Shown here piece after piece: positions 26,194 to 34,423 of a stretch of DNA of 64,000 bases (positions are counted from its first letter, which is position 1; each line of letters begins with the position of its first letter). The position numbers and the translations under genes are program-made. Location: the NCBI GenBank assembly GCA_963667435.1, contig OY763414.1, forward strand, positions 4,340,001 to 4,404,000. The letters run 5' to 3'. Source of the DNA: Marispirochaeta sp963667435. Its GTDB lineage: Bacteria > Spirochaetota > Spirochaetia > JC444 > Marispirochaetaceae. The notes beneath the pieces are model-generated. The model worked only from the letters and a program-made list of their open reading frames with translations, had not been told where the DNA came from and did not search any database.

Positions 26194-27600
26194 CTATAAA
26201 ACGAAAGCAAAAAAGCTTATTACCAGAAATCCTTCCAACAGAAACACCAGGGAGAACAAACCGTTCCAGGAGAATGCTGCTTTCGCCGGGGAACATCCGG
26301 CGAAACGTGAAAGAGTAATAAGGTTTCCTGCAAAGGGAGAGACGGAATATGAAACCGCTGTTCCCAGCAGCAGCGCCAGGGCTATGATGTTTATCTGCTC
26401 CGGCAGTGCCGAGGCGAGAATGGTTCCGGTAAAACCAACACCTATTAAAGGGTGGATTCCAGTGAGGGAAAGCAGCACAATCCCGGGAGCAATTATTAAG
26501 AAACTGAAAGGTCCGATCGCATCGGTTGCCCCCACAATTATAGAGTGGATAACATCCATTACCGGGGATGCCTGAATCACCGCGGTAAATATTCCCATTG
26601 CCAGGAACAGGACCGAAAGATCAGGCAAAACGCCCAGGGATGTATGCCAGTATTCTCCGAGGTGAACCCGAATGTTGCCATTTTTTCTGTGGATGAAGGT
26701 CCATGCCGTCAGGGTTATCACCCCGATAATGATCACTCTGATTGTACCGTTGAAGAGATGGAAGAGATCCAGGAGTAGAATTCCTCCCATCAGAATTCCT
26801 GCAATTATAAAGAGTGTTACAATTTTCCATCGGTCTCCAGCAGCTTCACCATCGTTTATACCTGTTGTCCGGGGGAGCTCCCGTCCTTTAAAAACAAAGA
26901 TGCTTTCCATAACAACCGAGGTAATCATACCAAGAATTGCAAGGGTAAGGGTGCCGGGTAGAATATCCAGCCAGGAAGCTCCTGTACTTGCGATTACCAG
27001 CATTACACTCACGGCACCGGGAGCCCATAGTGTTACCAGAGAAAAGCCCCGCCCGATTGCAGTAACTGCAAATCTGTCAGGTTTACTTACCATATCTTTC
27101 AACGGTTTTCCGAACAGGGCATAGAGCATGGGTACTGTGCCGAAAAGCATAAAGCTGCCAAGTATATGTCCAATAAGACTGATGAATATATACAACCTTG
27201 ATTCTCGGGAAAACCGTCCTTTCAGGTATGTCTCCAGAGTGCGATCGTATCCTCCTGCTCTGATGGGGATTATAAACAGCTGTAAAACGGTGACAATCGA
27301 AAATATCCCCAGCATTGAATTAATACCGCGGATAATTTCGCTGGTTCCAATTCCATATTTAAAAAATGTAATTGCCGACAGAGAAAGAAAAATCAGCGCA
27401 GGTCGTGCGAAGGTTGCCTTCACCAGTGGTATAGCAGAAACCATTATCAGTATGCCCAGTAAGCCGGTAATCAGGGATAAATCTGCCGGAGTCAGGAAAT
27501 CGATGGTATACAGAGTTGCTGTCAGAACCAGTGATGCCCGGCAGATATGTCCTGCTGTTGTTGCAATGTTGTATTCAGTCTTCTGTATATCTTTCACCAT
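26194..27600 (-). CDS. Polytopic membrane permease, ion-transporter-like
   Basis: 468 residues if started at ATG 27600 (MVKDIQKTEYN); a longer frame back to 27753 runs through the island junction at 27675-27696 and is not credible. About 10-12 hydrophobic segments. A conserved-looking loop near the C-terminus (GIHPLIGVGFTGTILAS, VSYSVSPFAGNLITLSRFAGCSPAKAAFSWN) resembles the re-entrant loops of ion-transporter-superfamily carriers, but no specific family is recognised. It ends convergently 153 bases from the UxuA-like gene, so uptake of a sugar acid or dicarboxylate is a plausible guess only. Confidence 0.65.
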   Translation of the reverse strand: MVKDIQKTEYNIATTAGHICRASLVLTATLYTIDFLTPADLSLITGLLGILIMVSAIPLVKATFARPALIFLSLSAITFFKYGIGTSEIIRGINSMLGIFSIVTVLQLFIIPIRAGGYDRTLETYLKGRFSRESRLYIFISLIGHILGSFMLFGTVPMLYALFGKPLKDMVSKPDRFAVTAIGRGFSLVTLWAPGAVSVMLVIASTGASWLDILPGTLTLAILGMITSVVMESIFVFKGRELPRTTGINDGEAAGDRWKIVTLFIIAGILMGGILLLDLFHLFNGTIRVIIIGVITLTAWTFIHRKNGNIRVHLGEYWHTSLGVLPDLSVLFLAMGIFTAVIQASPVMDVIHSIIVGATDAIGPFSFLIIAPGIVLLSLTGIHPLIGVGFTGTILASALPEQINIIALALLLGTAVSYSVSPFAGNLITLSRFAGCSPAKAAFSWNGLFSLVFLLEGFLVISFFAFVL

Positions 27601-27674
27601 GATGGGGTCCCCTGTTTGTATGTGCAGATGATATCGGAATGGTTGGAATTGGGCTATGGGAAAAGAAGTAATTA

Positions 27675-27696
27675 CAGCCAGAAGTGAGATTTGAAC
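27675..27696. repeat. attL-like direct repeat (left end of genomic island)
   Basis: These 22 bases are identical to 42949-42970, which cover the discriminator, 3' acceptor strand and T-arm part of the tRNA-Thr gene on the minus strand. Identity stops exactly at both ends. A displaced tRNA 3' end of this kind is the classic far border of an island integrated by a tyrosine recombinase; the recombinase gene is beside the other copy. Confidence 0.88.
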
Positions 27697-27745
27697 AAAA
27701 TTATAAATTGTTGTATAGAAAGGATATATGAAGCTATATTTGAAT

Positions 27746-27769
27746 GTGTACACATTTTATTGTGTACAC
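27746..27769. promoter_or_regulatory. Paired GTGTACAC palindromes (possible arm-type sites or operator)
   Basis: Two perfect 8-bp palindromes GTGTACAC at 27746-27753 and 27762-27769, 16 bases start to start. They lie just inside the island left border. The right border region next to the integrase has related motifs (ATGTACCC twice and GGGTACA once), so they may be recombinase arm sites; an operator for a GntR-like regulator is the alternative. Confidence 0.4.
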
Positions 27770-27780
27770 GGACACGGATG

Positions 27781-27848
27781 TTCTAATCTGAAACGATCCG
27801 TAGGCTATTTGGGTGAAGTGAAGCGGAACCGCTTATTCACTGTTATGT
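27781..27848 (-). other. Degenerate attC-like site
   Basis: Minus-strand 5' part CACATAACAGTGAATAAGCG matches the same part of the better attC-like site at 29427-29518 in 18 of 21 bases including the core ACATAAC. It begins 12 bases after the stop of the 54-codon gene 28025-27861. The other half is weak: the expected GTTRRRY box is replaced by ATTAGAA. Hence decayed or coincidental. Confidence 0.35.
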
Positions 27849-27860
27849 GATGTTCGGCTT

Positions 27861-28025
27861 TCATTTACTTTTTTTAGATGCAGTAAGAATGATAAAACCG
27901 ATACCTGATAAAATTGATGCAATATCATAAGTTAAAACTCTTGAATCATCAATAATGTTTCCTATACCATTTAACAACAAAAGAACCCCTAGTACTATTA
28001 GTGAGATTTTTTTTGTCCTATTCAT
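27861..28025 (-). CDS. 54-residue two-segment membrane protein (cassette-type gene)
   Basis: Start ATG at 28025 with AAGGAG 5 bases upstream, stop TGA at 27863-27861. The translation begins MNRTKKISLIVLGVLLLLNG and has a second hydrophobic stretch (DIASILSGIGFIILTA) and a Lys tail (SKKSK), so two membrane helices are predicted. Codons are AT-rich like other island genes. It is followed after 12 bases by an attC-like half site, the usual arrangement of an integron cassette gene. No family recognised. Confidence 0.6.
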   Translation of the reverse strand: MNRTKKISLIVLGVLLLLNGIGNIIDDSRVLTYDIASILSGIGFIILTASKKSK

Positions 28026-28085
28026 GATTTCTCCTTAAGGTATAAATAATAGGTCCGGTCCCAAGACATAGGTAACACAAATGTG

Positions 28086-29294
28086 TCAGGACATCGGTAA
28101 TACCTTCCTTCTTTTTCTTCTAATCAGTGTATATTCCTTGTCCGGTATTAGCAACAAAGTTTCCCTGTCGAAATATCCCAGAGAGGACTCCCCGAACCAG
28201 ACGTCAAACCGTCCGTTCTGGTTAATAAAAATGCCGATATTATATCCGCAGAATGGGTTCCCAACGAAATACCGGGTACCTTTGAAACTGACAAATCCCC
28301 GGTTGTTCACAAACCTTTTCCGGTAGTTCACAGGGTAGTCGAACTCTACGAATTCCGGATCGTATTCCCTCTCGGATTCACGATAAATTGTGGAGGGTGT
28401 TTTCATTCCCAGTGATTCATGGGGCCGCTCTTCATTGAACTCTTTCCGCCACCGCTCAAACATCTTCTGGTGCAGCCGGATGTCCCCGTATATCTGACCT
28501 TCCAGCTCATTCTTCATGTCCAGGTGCATCCTTTCGTGAGCCCCGTTCTGATAGGGAGATCCCGGTTCTATCCGATCCAGCTTGATCCCCAGGGACAGCC
28601 ACCAGACCGATAATCGGGTCAAACCGAACAGACTCCTCATATTGGCAAAGGGAGGTCCGTTGTCAGAGCGGATGACTTCAGGAAGGCCGTAGAGTCGGAA
28701 TAACTGGTCAAATTCGTGGTAAACACTGGCTGTATCGCCCTTATTCAGGGCTTTAATGCATAAAATGTACTTGGAATGATCGTCCCGGACGGTAAGAGGA
28801 TTGATCTTTTCCTTTTGGGGGCTGTACCACCATCCTTTGAAATCGACGGTCCAGACATGGTTAGGGTGATCGGCGTTGACTCTGTTTTCAAGACGGACGC
28901 CTTCGCAATTTCTCTTCTTTCTGCACTTCTTCACGTATCCGGTTTTCTGGAATAATCGGTTAAAGGTGCTGATAGAAGGGAGTCTCCGATTGGGGTATTT
29001 GTTGGAGTAGATCTCCCGGATTTTCTTGGCTCCCCAGTTCTTTTTCTGCCTCTTGATTTTGAGGATTGCCGTAATTTCTTCTTCAGTCAGTTTTGCCGGA
29101 GATTTGTCGGGTTTCCTCGATAATTCTTCCAGTCCTTCAAAGCCTCGCAGGAGGAATCTCTGCTTCCATTTGTAACCGGTTTTCGGGCTGATGCAGAACT
29201 TAGCACAGAGGCTGGTGAAGTTGATTTCCCCCTTCAGAGCAGCGAGGACAAACTCTTTCTTTTGATCCATAACATTGGTCTCCTTCCACGGCAT
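28086..29294 (-). CDS. IS481-like transposase (DDE integrase core)
   Basis: 402 residues, start 29294 preceded by AAAGGAGG with 8-base spacing. N-terminal helix-turn-helix (about 20-55: LCAKFCISPKTGYKWKQRFLLRGFEGLEELSRKP), a second HTH-like part, then an rve-type catalytic core: first Asp in VWTVDFKGWW, second in VIRSDNGPPFA, Glu in NGAHERMH. C-terminal beta part (NNRGFVSFKGTRYFVGNPF) as in IS481 relatives. The stop codon TGA (28088-28086) is formed by the terminal repeat itself. Reading frame is intact, so the element could still be active. Confidence 0.88.
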   Translation of the reverse strand: MPWKETNVMDQKKEFVLAALKGEINFTSLCAKFCISPKTGYKWKQRFLLRGFEGLEELSRKPDKSPAKLTEEEITAILKIKRQKKNWGAKKIREIYSNKYPNRRLPSISTFNRLFQKTGYVKKCRKKRNCEGVRLENRVNADHPNHVWTVDFKGWWYSPQKEKINPLTVRDDHSKYILCIKALNKGDTASVYHEFDQLFRLYGLPEVIRSDNGPPFANMRSLFGLTRLSVWWLSLGIKLDRIEPGSPYQNGAHERMHLDMKNELEGQIYGDIRLHQKMFERWRKEFNEERPHESLGMKTPSTIYRESEREYDPEFVEFDYPVNYRKRFVNNRGFVSFKGTRYFVGNPFCGYNIGIFINQNGRFDVWFGESSLGYFDRETLLLIPDKEYTLIRRKRRKVLPMS

Positions 29295-29338
29295 TCAGAG
29301 GCCTCCTTTGGGGAGTTTTTCTCTCTGAATTTTCGTGA

Positions 29339-29407
29339 GAAGTGTTACCGATGTCCTGATATAAAGTGTTACCGATGTCCTGATATAAAGTGTTACCGAT
29401 GTCCTGA
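29339..29407. repeat. Triplicated 24-bp terminal repeat of the IS481-like element
   Basis: Three tandem units of AAGTGTTACCGATGTCCTGA plus TATA, the third ending in TTCG instead of TATA. Each contains the inverted-repeat core of the element end. Reiteration could arise from repeated terminal slippage or provide several transposase-binding sites. Confidence 0.9.
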
Positions 29408-29426
29408 TTCGGCCCAAAATGGTTTC

Positions 29427-29518
29427 ACCTAACGTTCTGCGAATATGCGAAGTCCTGAGCAGCGCGAAGGATTTGGGCGGAAAGGATTGCCCCTGTAGCC
29501 GCATATTTGCTGTTATGT
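29427..29518 (-). other. Integron attC-like recombination site
   Basis: A 92-bp imperfect palindrome. Plus strand: ACCTAAC (29427-29433) then GCGAATATGCG; at the far end CGCATATTTGC then GTTATGT (29512-29518). Read on the minus strand the outer box is GTTAGGT, a perfect GTTRRRY, and the 5' box is ACATAAC; the inner arms match in 10 of 11 bases. Length, outer core boxes, inner conserved arms and variable middle fit attC architecture. It starts 17 bases after the stop of a small minus-strand gene, as in gene cassettes. No integron integrase is in the window. Confidence 0.5.
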
Positions 29519-29535
29519 GTAGTGCTTCATTCTTT

Positions 29536-29745
29536 TCAATGAATCGGTATTTCTGGTTCCCATTCAAGAATACCATCATTCTTATTTACTTCTTGCCATT
29601 CCAGAAATTCTGAATATTTTAAAATATTATCTTTTATTACTGCTTGGCAAATTTCGATGCCCATTGCTTTCCTTTTATTTCTTGCTAATTCTCATTTTAT
29701 TTTTAAAATTGTTTTTCTTATCTCATCAGTTAATATATGATTCAT
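29536..29745 (-). pseudogene. Small cassette gene with an in-frame stop
   Basis: From ATG 29745 the minus strand reads MNHILTDEIRKTILKIK, a TGA at 29694-29692, then ELARNKRKAMGIEICQAVIK and on to EWEPEIPIH and TGA 29538-29536. Continuity of the pattern across the stop suggests a 69-codon gene broken by one nonsense change. The 42-codon part from ATG 29664 has its own AAGGAAAG ribosome-like site and could be a separate gene. Family not recognised. It lies immediately before the attC-like site. Confidence 0.45.
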
Positions 29746-29879
29746 TTTTTCTACTACACGTTCAAACTACCCGACATACGGAGAATCATTCAATATATGT
29801 ATCATATCAATCTATGCTGAGCCCCTTTGTCAAACAGTTTTCTGTTCCATTTAAGGTGGAACCTGCCGGTATAGCCTGA

Positions 29880-30760
29880 CTATGCAACCGCTTTCATTCC
29901 TTCTACCTGGAATGATTCATACATCTCTTCCGGGGTCCGATAATCCAGACTTTGATGAAATCTTCGACTGTTATAGAATTGAAAGTACCGACGAAGGCCA
30001 GCTTTAAGCTCCCGTACTGATTCATAGGATTTCAAGTAAATATCTTCATACTTGAGAGTTCGCCAGAACCGTTCAACATAGATATTGTCCCGCCAGCGAC
30101 CCTGACCATCCATACTGATTTCAATGCCGTTGTCTTTCAGGATTTGAATAAAGCCATAGGAGGTAAACTGGCTCCCCTGGTCGGTATTAAAGATTGCAGG
30201 CGTGCCATATTTTCGCAAAGCGTCCTTCAGCGCTTCAACACAGAACTCGGCATCCATGGAGCGTGATATCCGCCAGCTCAAGACTTTCCGGCTGTATAGA
30301 TCCATAATGGCAACAAGATAAACAAATCCCGTCTCCAGTTTCAGATAGGTAATATCGGTTGCCCAGACCTGATTCGGATATCTGATTCTCTTGCCCTTCA
30401 GCAGGTACGGATACACAGGGTGGTCCTTTTTCGGGATAGAGGTTAATTTCTTTGGCGAGAGTGCTTTAAGGACCAATTCTTTCATCAGGCGGCGTACCCG
30501 TTTCACGGTAGAGATTATCGATTTTTTTTCAGCTCGCGTACCTGCTTTCGGTAACCGTAAAATGGGTACTTTATAAACAGCTCTTTCAGCTTGATCATTT
30601 CTTCGATATCGGCCCGTCGCGGGGCACGTTTCTTGTAGTAGTGATGGGAGCGGCTTACCCCGAGCAGTTCACTTTGTCGTCTAATAGACAGATGACGGTC
30701 AGAAGGATCGATCATTCGTAATCCTTTCCGTACAATTGCTTGTACTTTTTTTTTAACCAC
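29880..30760 (-). pseudogene. IS3-family transposase OrfB, frameshifted
   Basis: Minus-strand orfB. The first part (GLRMIDPSDRHLSIRRQSELLGVSR, helix-turn-helix of HTH_21 type) runs to a T8 tract at 30532-30539 where, compared with copy 2, one base is missing; the frame then changes and the rve core resumes (WATDITYLKLETG first Asp, FNTDQGSQFTS second Asp, YVERFWRTLKYED Glu) to TAG at 29882-29880. Catalytic residues are preserved but the chain is split. Confidence 0.85.
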
Positions 30761-31044
30761 TCGTTCTCGTATTTGGCCTGGCCAAGCTGCTTATAAAGTT
30801 CCTGTTCACGCTTTTTCACCTGATCAAGTTCCTGGTTCTTTTTGTTCTTACGTTCAAATAGGGAGCTCGCATTCTGCAGGAGCTGCTTCTTCCAGGCACT
30901 GATCTGATTGGGATGGACTTCGTATTCCTCGGCCAGCTCCTACAGGGTTTTCTCCTCCGTTAGTGCTTCAAGGGCTACCTTGGCTTTGAACTCTTCATCA
31001 AACTTTCGTCTCACGTACATCTCCTCGTTTATGGTATCATACAT
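30712..31044 (-). pseudogene. IS3-family transposase OrfA with nonsense codon
   Basis: HTH_Tnp_1-type OrfA starting ATG 31044. Aligns to the copy 2 OrfA but has TAG at 30942-30940 where copy 2 has CAG (context EKTL-stop-ELAEEYEVHPNQIS). The rest of the frame, with a leucine-zipper-like coiled coil, continues to TGA 30714-30712. Confidence 0.85.
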
Positions 31045-31192
31045 CGGAGATTCCACCTTAGTTCTTAGAAATAACTGTTCAGAAATCCAGGCTCATCATA
31101 TGTAGGGTGATCGTGATCTAGGCAGATTATAATGGACCCGTGATTTTGGACAACAAGTTAAGTTTGTTGTACCATGAACTACGGAGCAAGAA

Positions 31193-31501
31193 GTGTCTAA
31201 GGGACGAAGAAAATTTACCAATGAACAGAAGTTCCAAATTGTAATAGAAGCTATCAAAGGTGAGCGGCAGATTTCTGAAATTGCCGCTCAGTATCAGGTT
31301 CATCCAAACCAGGTCAGTAACTGGAAAAAGCAGTTTCTTGAAAAGGGTGCATCTGTTTTTAATACCAAGGCAGATGACTCCAAGAAGATTCTGGAAGAAA
31401 CGCAGGAAGATCTTTTCAAGAAAATTGGCCAGCAGCAATACGAGATCGAGTGGTTAAAAAAAAACTTGAAACTTGTGGAGTCCTGGAGAAAAGAGAAATG
31501 A
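31193..31501 (+). CDS. IS3-family transposase OrfA
   Basis: 102 residues: helix-turn-helix (RKFTNEQKFQIVIEAIKGERQISEIAAQYQVHPNQVSNWKKQFL) and a heptad coiled coil (DLFKKIGQQQYEIEWLKKNLKLVE). The start is uncertain (a non-ATG codon near 31193 follows GAGCAAGAAG). It ends overlapping orfB; an A9 run (31456-31464) is the slippery site for the -1 frameshift that makes the OrfAB fusion transposase. Confidence 0.88.
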   Translation: MSKGRRKFTNEQKFQIVIEAIKGERQISEIAAQYQVHPNQVSNWKKQFLEKGASVFNTKADDSKKILEETQEDLFKKIGQQQYEIEWLKKNLKLVESWRKEK

Positions 31502-32313
31502 TATCACCTGATAAGAGGCTATCGATATCACGGCAGTGCAAGCTGGTGTCTCTGAATCGCAGCTCCCTCTATTACAAGAGCATGCCTGTTAATGGTGAGA
31601 ATATAGAACTCATGAAAAGGATTGATGAAATCTATACTGATAATCCTGACTTTGGCAGTCGTCAAATGCGCAACGCTCTACGTCGTGAAGGAAGGAAAAT
31701 CAACAGGAAAAGAGTGCAGCGTTTGATGCGAGTCATGGGAATTATGGCGATCTTTCCGGGAAGAAACCTTTCAAAACCGGGTATAGGAAAAGAGCATAAA
31801 GTCTATCCGTACCTCTTGAGAAAGCTCAATATAAGCCGTCCAAACCAAGTGTGGGCTACTGATATTACCTATATCCGTCTTGCTCATGGTTTTGTCTACC
31901 TGGTTGCAATCATTGACTGGTATAGCCGAAAAATACTCAGTCATGAAATCTCCACTACTATGGATCAGGAGTTCTGCATCTCTGCATATCGAAGAGCAGT
32001 AGCTCAATATGGTAATCCGGAGATCTTGAACTCCGACCAGGGGAGCCAATTCACTTCAAAAGAATATAGGAATTTAGTCTTGAGTTCCGGGGCTAAATTC
32101 AGCATGGATGGCAAAGGCAGAGCATTGGATAATATTGCAATAGAAAGGTTCTGGAGAACCTTGAAATATGGAGAAGTGTACCTCAAGGAATATGAATCAG
32201 TTAGGGAGGCAAAAGACGGTATAAAGGCTTTCATTGAAAAGTATAACAGCAGGCGTCCACATACCAAGCATGGTATCTCCACGCCGGATGAAGTATTTGG
32301 AGTGGCAGCATAA
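31450..32313 (+). CDS. IS3-family transposase OrfB (integrase core)
   Basis: 287 residues in the -1 frame relative to OrfA. HTH_21 region (SRQCKLVSLNRSSLYYKS), then the rve domain with Asp in WATDITYIRLAHG, Asp in LNSDQGSQFTSKE and Glu in IAIERFWRTLKYGE; tail NSRRPHTKHGISTPDEVF. All catalytic residues present and no stop, so this is the only apparently intact IS3 element in the window. Probably translated as a fusion with OrfA. Confidence 0.92.
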   Translation: MVKKKLETCGVLEKREMISPDKRLSISRQCKLVSLNRSSLYYKSMPVNGENIELMKRIDEIYTDNPDFGSRQMRNALRREGRKINRKRVQRLMRVMGIMAIFPGRNLSKPGIGKEHKVYPYLLRKLNISRPNQVWATDITYIRLAHGFVYLVAIIDWYSRKILSHEISTTMDQEFCISAYRRAVAQYGNPEILNSDQGSQFTSKEYRNLVLSSGAKFSMDGKGRALDNIAIERFWRTLKYGEVYLKEYESVREAKDGIKAFIEKYNSRRPHTKHGISTPDEVFGVAA

Positions 32314-32544
32314 ATCTCATTAAGATTTTCTAAATGCTGTCTTGACGATGGGGTCCACTATAGATTCTCTGGATTTAAATCCATATTCTTGTGCACAAGA
32401 ACAATTTTTTGACCATTAATGATAAAGGTGTACATTAATCTTGCATGTAAATCTATACCAATATAGAATTAAAGGTGGTTGTTAGAAAAATATCATTAGG
32501 GTTCCTCCTGCGTGGAAATAGTTGTTTTACGGTAATTATACCGG

Positions 32545-32560
32545 GCCTCCAGGCGGAGGC
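32545..32560. other. Short GC-rich hairpin in AT-rich gap
   Basis: GCCTCC (32545-32550) / GGAGGC (32555-32560) with AGGC loop, followed only by TT. It lies in the 32358-32631 gap, which otherwise shows no convincing gene. Too few T residues for a confident terminator. Confidence 0.35.
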
Positions 32561-32631
32561 TTAATGAGTACCATAGTTTTGAACCGTGTGCCACGAGAAG
32601 GCATATTAATATAGTAAATTGAGGTCTTTTC

Positions 32632-32766
32632 ATGACTGTAATGTTGATGAAGACAGACTTCTCAAGATCGGTTTTCAGGCTGCTCCTAAACTACGGTTTA
32701 CTGCTTGCCCTATCAGCCCTGGAACAGGTCTCAAACCACCGGACTTATACTGTACAAGAGGAGTAA
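32632..32766 (+). CDS. Possible 44-residue leader ORF before the EAL protein
   Basis: ATG 32632 with GAGG 8 bases upstream, stop TAA 32764-32766, only 4 bases before the next start codon. Translation MTVMLMKTDFSRSVFRLLLN... is hydrophobic in the middle. Base composition is less AT-rich than the gene it precedes. It could couple translation to the EAL gene or be chance; no family recognised. Confidence 0.3.
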   Translation: MTVMLMKTDFSRSVFRLLLNYGLLLALSALEQVSNHRTYTVQEE

Positions 32767-32770
32767 AGGC

Positions 32771-34423
32771 ATGATTAGAACAGAGAAGATTAATTTCGTA
32801 GAATTTTTCCTATATCCTAGTAAAATCGAAAAGATTGTTTATTCAGTAGTTATCCTCCTTCTTTTACCTGTCGTATTTTTCTTAGTATATATAACCGGTG
32901 GAATTAAATTTGTTTATTCTCACAGTATGTATTTTCCTATTATTTTAGCTAGCCTTTTCTGGGGAATAAAAGGGGGGTTGTTTATTGCTTTTGCTGGCGG
33001 GATTATACTTGGCCCATTTATGCCAATCGATGTAATTACAGGTGAGAAACAAGTACTGACAAACTGGATATACAGACTATTATTTTTCACTTCTATTTCT
33101 GGGATTTTAGGTTTTTTTAAAGATAAATTGAAACAAAATATAGAAAGATTGAGATTTATAGTTACACATGATGAAAGAACAGGTTTACTGAATACTACAA
33201 GTCTTTTAGTGGATAATGATATTAAGAAACTATTTATTGATTCTGACAAAGAAATTTGTGTAATCTCACTCGTATGGAAAAATTATCAAGATATAATCAA
33301 TATGTTCGGATTTGAAGTATCTACAGAAATAATACTTGAACTGGCTAAACGAATTCATAAGTATTATCGTGATAATTATAAATTAATTCAATCAGGAAAT
33401 TCATCATTCTATATATTTCTTGAAGGAGATAACATTCTCTTTGTCCAAAATCAAATTCAACATCTTTTAGATAGTTCTTTTATGATCAATAAAATTCCAT
33501 TCTATATAGAATTCGCAATAGGTTCCGCACGGTATGATGCTTCCGAATCCTCAGATTTCACTTCACTCCAAAAGGCAAGTATTGCGTCAACGCATTCTCA
33601 GAAAACAGGAATACCATCATCAACATATGACGACAAGTTAATATCAGTGAATAAAAGAAATCTTCTTCTCTTAGGAGAGTTTCCGAATGCACTAAAAAAT
33701 AATAATATTATACTATATTATCAACCAAAAATTGATTTAAAAACCAATAAAATGGTTGGAATGGAAGCTCTGGTAAGATGGTTACATCCTGAAATCGGTC
33801 TTATTCGTCCTTTGGATTTTCTTCCAATTGTTGAAGAATCTAATTTAATCCATCAATTAACTGAGTCTGTTCTATTACAAAGTTTAGAGAAATGTATCGA
33901 AATAAATAATAATAAATTACCTTTATCAATATCTATAAACATCTCACCAAAAGATTTAACTAATCCAAAGTTCTTGGAGCATATCATTTCTCTGTTAGAT
34001 AAGTATAAGATTGAAACAAATTATATCGAATTTGAAATAACAGAATCTAGCATGGTGATAAATCCGGAAAAAGTTATATCAATTCTAAATTCTCTCAAGC
34101 ATTTTAAAATTTCGTTATCAATAGATGATTTTGGTACTGGCTATTCATCACTCGCTTATTTAAGCCGGTTTCCTATAGATTACATAAAAATTGATCAATT
34201 TTTCGTTAAAAATATATATAATATTAAAGGTATTGATTCCATAATCAAGGCAACGATAGATTTAACTCACGATCTAGGATTTAAAGTTATTGCCGAAGGA
34301 ATTGAGGATGAGAAAACAGAATCGAAACTTATAGAGATGGGGTGTGATATCGGTCAAGGCTACCTATATTCAAAACCTTTACCAGATTCAGAAATATTGA
34401 CTTTTTCTTGGAAGAATGTCTGA
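32771..34423 (+). CDS. Membrane-anchored degenerate GGDEF - active-looking EAL protein (c-di-GMP phosphodiesterase)
   Basis: 550 residues, ATG 32771 with AGGAG at 32759-32763. About three to four N-terminal membrane helices (about 18-120) form an unknown sensor. The GGDEF-like domain (about 135-285) is degenerate: the site expected to read GGDEF is NSSFY, so no cyclase activity. The EAL domain (about 300-545) keeps EALVRW, NISPKD, the FEITES Glu, DDFGTGYSSLAYL, IKIDQFFV, AEGIED and GQGYLYSKPL, so it should hydrolyse c-di-GMP. Codons are strongly AT-rich, unlike core genes; it probably arrived with the island. Confidence 0.88.
   Translation: MIRTEKINFVEFFLYPSKIEKIVYSVVILLLLPVVFFLVYITGGIKFVYSHSMYFPIILASLFWGIKGGLFIAFAGGIILGPFMPIDVITGEKQVLTNWIYRLLFFTSISGILGFFKDKLKQNIERLRFIVTHDERTGLLNTTSLLVDNDIKKLFIDSDKEICVISLVWKNYQDIINMFGFEVSTEIILELAKRIHKYYRDNYKLIQSGNSSFYIFLEGDNILFVQNQIQHLLDSSFMINKIPFYIEFAIGSARYDASESSDFTSLQKASIASTHSQKTGIPSSTYDDKLISVNKRNLLLLGEFPNALKNNNIILYYQPKIDLKTNKMVGMEALVRWLHPEIGLIRPLDFLPIVEESNLIHQLTESVLLQSLEKCIEINNNKLPLSISINISPKDLTNPKFLEHIISLLDKYKIETNYIEFEITESSMVINPEKVISILNSLKHFKISLSIDDFGTGYSSLAYLSRFPIDYIKIDQFFVKNIYNIKGIDSIIKATIDLTHDLGFKVIAEGIEDEKTESKLIEMGCDIGQGYLYSKPLPDSEILTFSWKNV

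Larger units (their letters stand above)
28064..29407 (-). mobile_element. IS481-like insertion sequence with reiterated terminal repeats
   Basis: The element carries one transposase gene on the minus strand. The end motif TCAGGACATCGGTAAYAC occurs once cleanly on the left (28086-28103) with a degenerate outer copy AGACATAGGTAACAC (28064-28078) 25 bases away, and three times in tandem on the right (29339-29407) with 24-base period. Exact outer borders are uncertain and no target duplication was recognised. Confidence 0.75.
29818..31095 (-). mobile_element. IS3-family element, copy 1 (decayed)
   Basis: 1278 bp bounded by TGAGCCCCTTTGTCAAACAG (29818) and the complement of TGAGCC at 31090-31095, with shared inner bases AACAGTT at both ends. 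It has the same length and ends as copy 2 at 40050-41327, in opposite orientation. No clear target duplication was found. Both transposase frames are broken (see entries). Confidence 0.85.
31133..32357 (+). mobile_element. IS3-family element, intact
   Basis: 1225 bp with ends TGGACCCGTG (31133) and the complement of TGGACCCC (32350-32357). It differs in sequence from the two-copy element. It lies 37 bases from IS copy 1. Contains orfA and orfB in the overlapping -1 arrangement typical of IS3. Confidence 0.85.

Noticed and set aside
27600..27753. N-terminal extension of the permease to 27753
   Set aside because: The added codons lie across the island border repeat and have no ribosome site; ATG 27600 is preferred.
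28064..29411. CRISPR-like array from the 24-bp repeats at 29339-29407
   Set aside because: Units are directly adjacent without spacers and equal the IS terminal repeat; no cas genes nearby.
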